DNA from: Dehalococcoidia bacterium | GTDB taxonomy: Bacteria; Chloroflexota; Dehalococcoidia; Plut-88900 | Assembly: GCA_012270635.1 (NCBI GenBank) | Contig: JAAXHX010000073.1 | Coordinates: forward strand, 2,683-17,423 | Direction: 5' to 3' | DNA length: 14,741 nt | In this document: piece by piece, positions 14,529 through 14,741 of the stretch | How the letters are laid out: every line of letters begins with the position of its first letter | Numbering within the stretch: position 1 is the first letter of the stretch | The notes under the pieces: generated by a model | What the model was told of the DNA's origin: nothing | Databases searched by the model: none | What the model saw: only the letters and a program-made list of their open reading frames with translations | Translations under genes and position numbers: made by a program

Positions 14529-14576
14529 TCACGGCAACCCCTCTTCCGAGGAGAACCGCCGGAGGACGTTTCCCGT
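14529..14576 (-). repeat. Direct repeat, proximal copy (dmfA2-like 3' end)
   Basis: This is the partner of 11531-11578, in the same orientation and 2998 bases away. It lies within the natural 3' end of the dimethylformamidase-like gene, so this copy is the family-typical context for the sequence. Confidence 0.93.
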
Positions 14577-14741
14577 GACCCGGGACACGGCGTTGTCGTA
14601 GCCGTTGTATGAGAGACTGCCGCACCAGCTTATCGAGCCGACGGAGAATACGGCCCCGTGCCGGGGATAGGGCAAGTAGACCATCTCCGCCTTCACCAGG
14701 GGGTTGATGGTACCTCCCTGCTTGGAGGTCGATTGGTCTAC
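14529..14741 (-). CDS. N,N-dimethylformamidase large-subunit-like protein, C-terminal 70 residues (5' part outside window)
   Basis: Only the last 70 codons are present; the frame enters from the right edge and ends at TGA 14529-14531. The block RHGAVFSVGSISWCGSLSYN, followed by GYDNAVSRVTGNVLRRF, is, as I recall, the typical end of proteins related to the large (beta) subunit of N,N-dimethylformamidase, DmfA2. Those enzymes hydrolyse the amide bond of dimethylformamide and related compounds using iron, but many environmental relatives have unknown amide substrates. The catalytic residues lie upstream and cannot be checked. The C-terminus is probably complete, but its final 48 bases are repeated at the end of the downstream helicase gene, so this end may be either original or element-supplied. 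The helicase start is 13 bases further on and probably depends on this gene's transcript. Confidence 0.75.
   Translation of the reverse strand, partial: VDQSTSKQGGTINPLVKAEMVYLPYPRHGAVFSVGSISWCGSLSYNGYDNAVSRVTGNVLRRFSSEEGLP

Noticed and set aside
11531..14576. Insertion sequence or transposon
   Set aside because: No transposase, terminal inverted repeats or short target duplication is present. The flanking repeats are coding 3' ends, so a classical transposon is not supported.

Overview
The window is high in G+C (hand-counted 60-base lines of the ordinary genes reach 60-73%), densely coded, and looks bacterial. The gene mix points to Chloroflexota, SAR202 or Dehalococcoidia-like: a three-gene glutamate synthase, a lipoprotein nitrite reductase with a Pro-Thr-rich linker, family III CoA-transferase, FIST and DUF4389 proteins, an N,N-dimethylformamidase-like gene and a dispersed palindromic repeat. 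That placement is an inference from gene content, not a measured result.

Layout, left to right. Positions 1-2626 hold a minus-strand operon for a split glutamate synthase: amidotransferase, GXGXG subunit, then FMN subunit running off the left edge. It has a clear promoter and a leader with two mutually exclusive hairpins. Positions 2653-4681 carry a small metallophosphoesterase and a complete copper nitrite reductase (nirK), each with its own promoter. Positions 4688-5400 carry a gamma-carbonic-anhydrase-like protein and a translationally coupled 54-residue ORF. A divergent promoter region (5432-5469) then leads into plus-strand FIST and double-DUF4389 genes, closed by a strong terminator at 7442-7474. 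Positions 7491-10304 form a minus-strand pair, a class III aminotransferase followed by a family III CoA-transferase, separated by a palindromic repeat. A divergent 2-hydroxyacid dehydrogenase-like gene follows (10450-11508).

The right end is the accessory part. A 994-residue helicase IV-like gene of distinctly lower G+C (lines of 37-42%) sits immediately downstream of the 3' end of a dimethylformamidase-like gene (dmfA2-like, entering from the right edge). The last 15 codons of the helicase encode exactly the same 15 residues as the last 15 codons of the dmfA2-like gene, so the helicase is flanked by 48-bp direct repeats that differ only synonymously. This looks like insertion of a foreign gene at a protein-gene 3' end, with an in-frame chimeric tail. 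The helicase also has a recent 240-bp internal tandem duplication, an inserted nuclease-like domain and a topoisomerase-type zinc ribbon. It is the best candidate here for something undescribed.

The glutamate synthase serves nitrogen assimilation or a related amino-transfer reaction, and NirK reduces nitrite in the cell envelope. The aminotransferase, CoA-transferase, dehydrogenase-like and dimethylformamidase-like genes suggest catabolism of organic nitrogen or acids, but their substrates cannot be read from the sequence.
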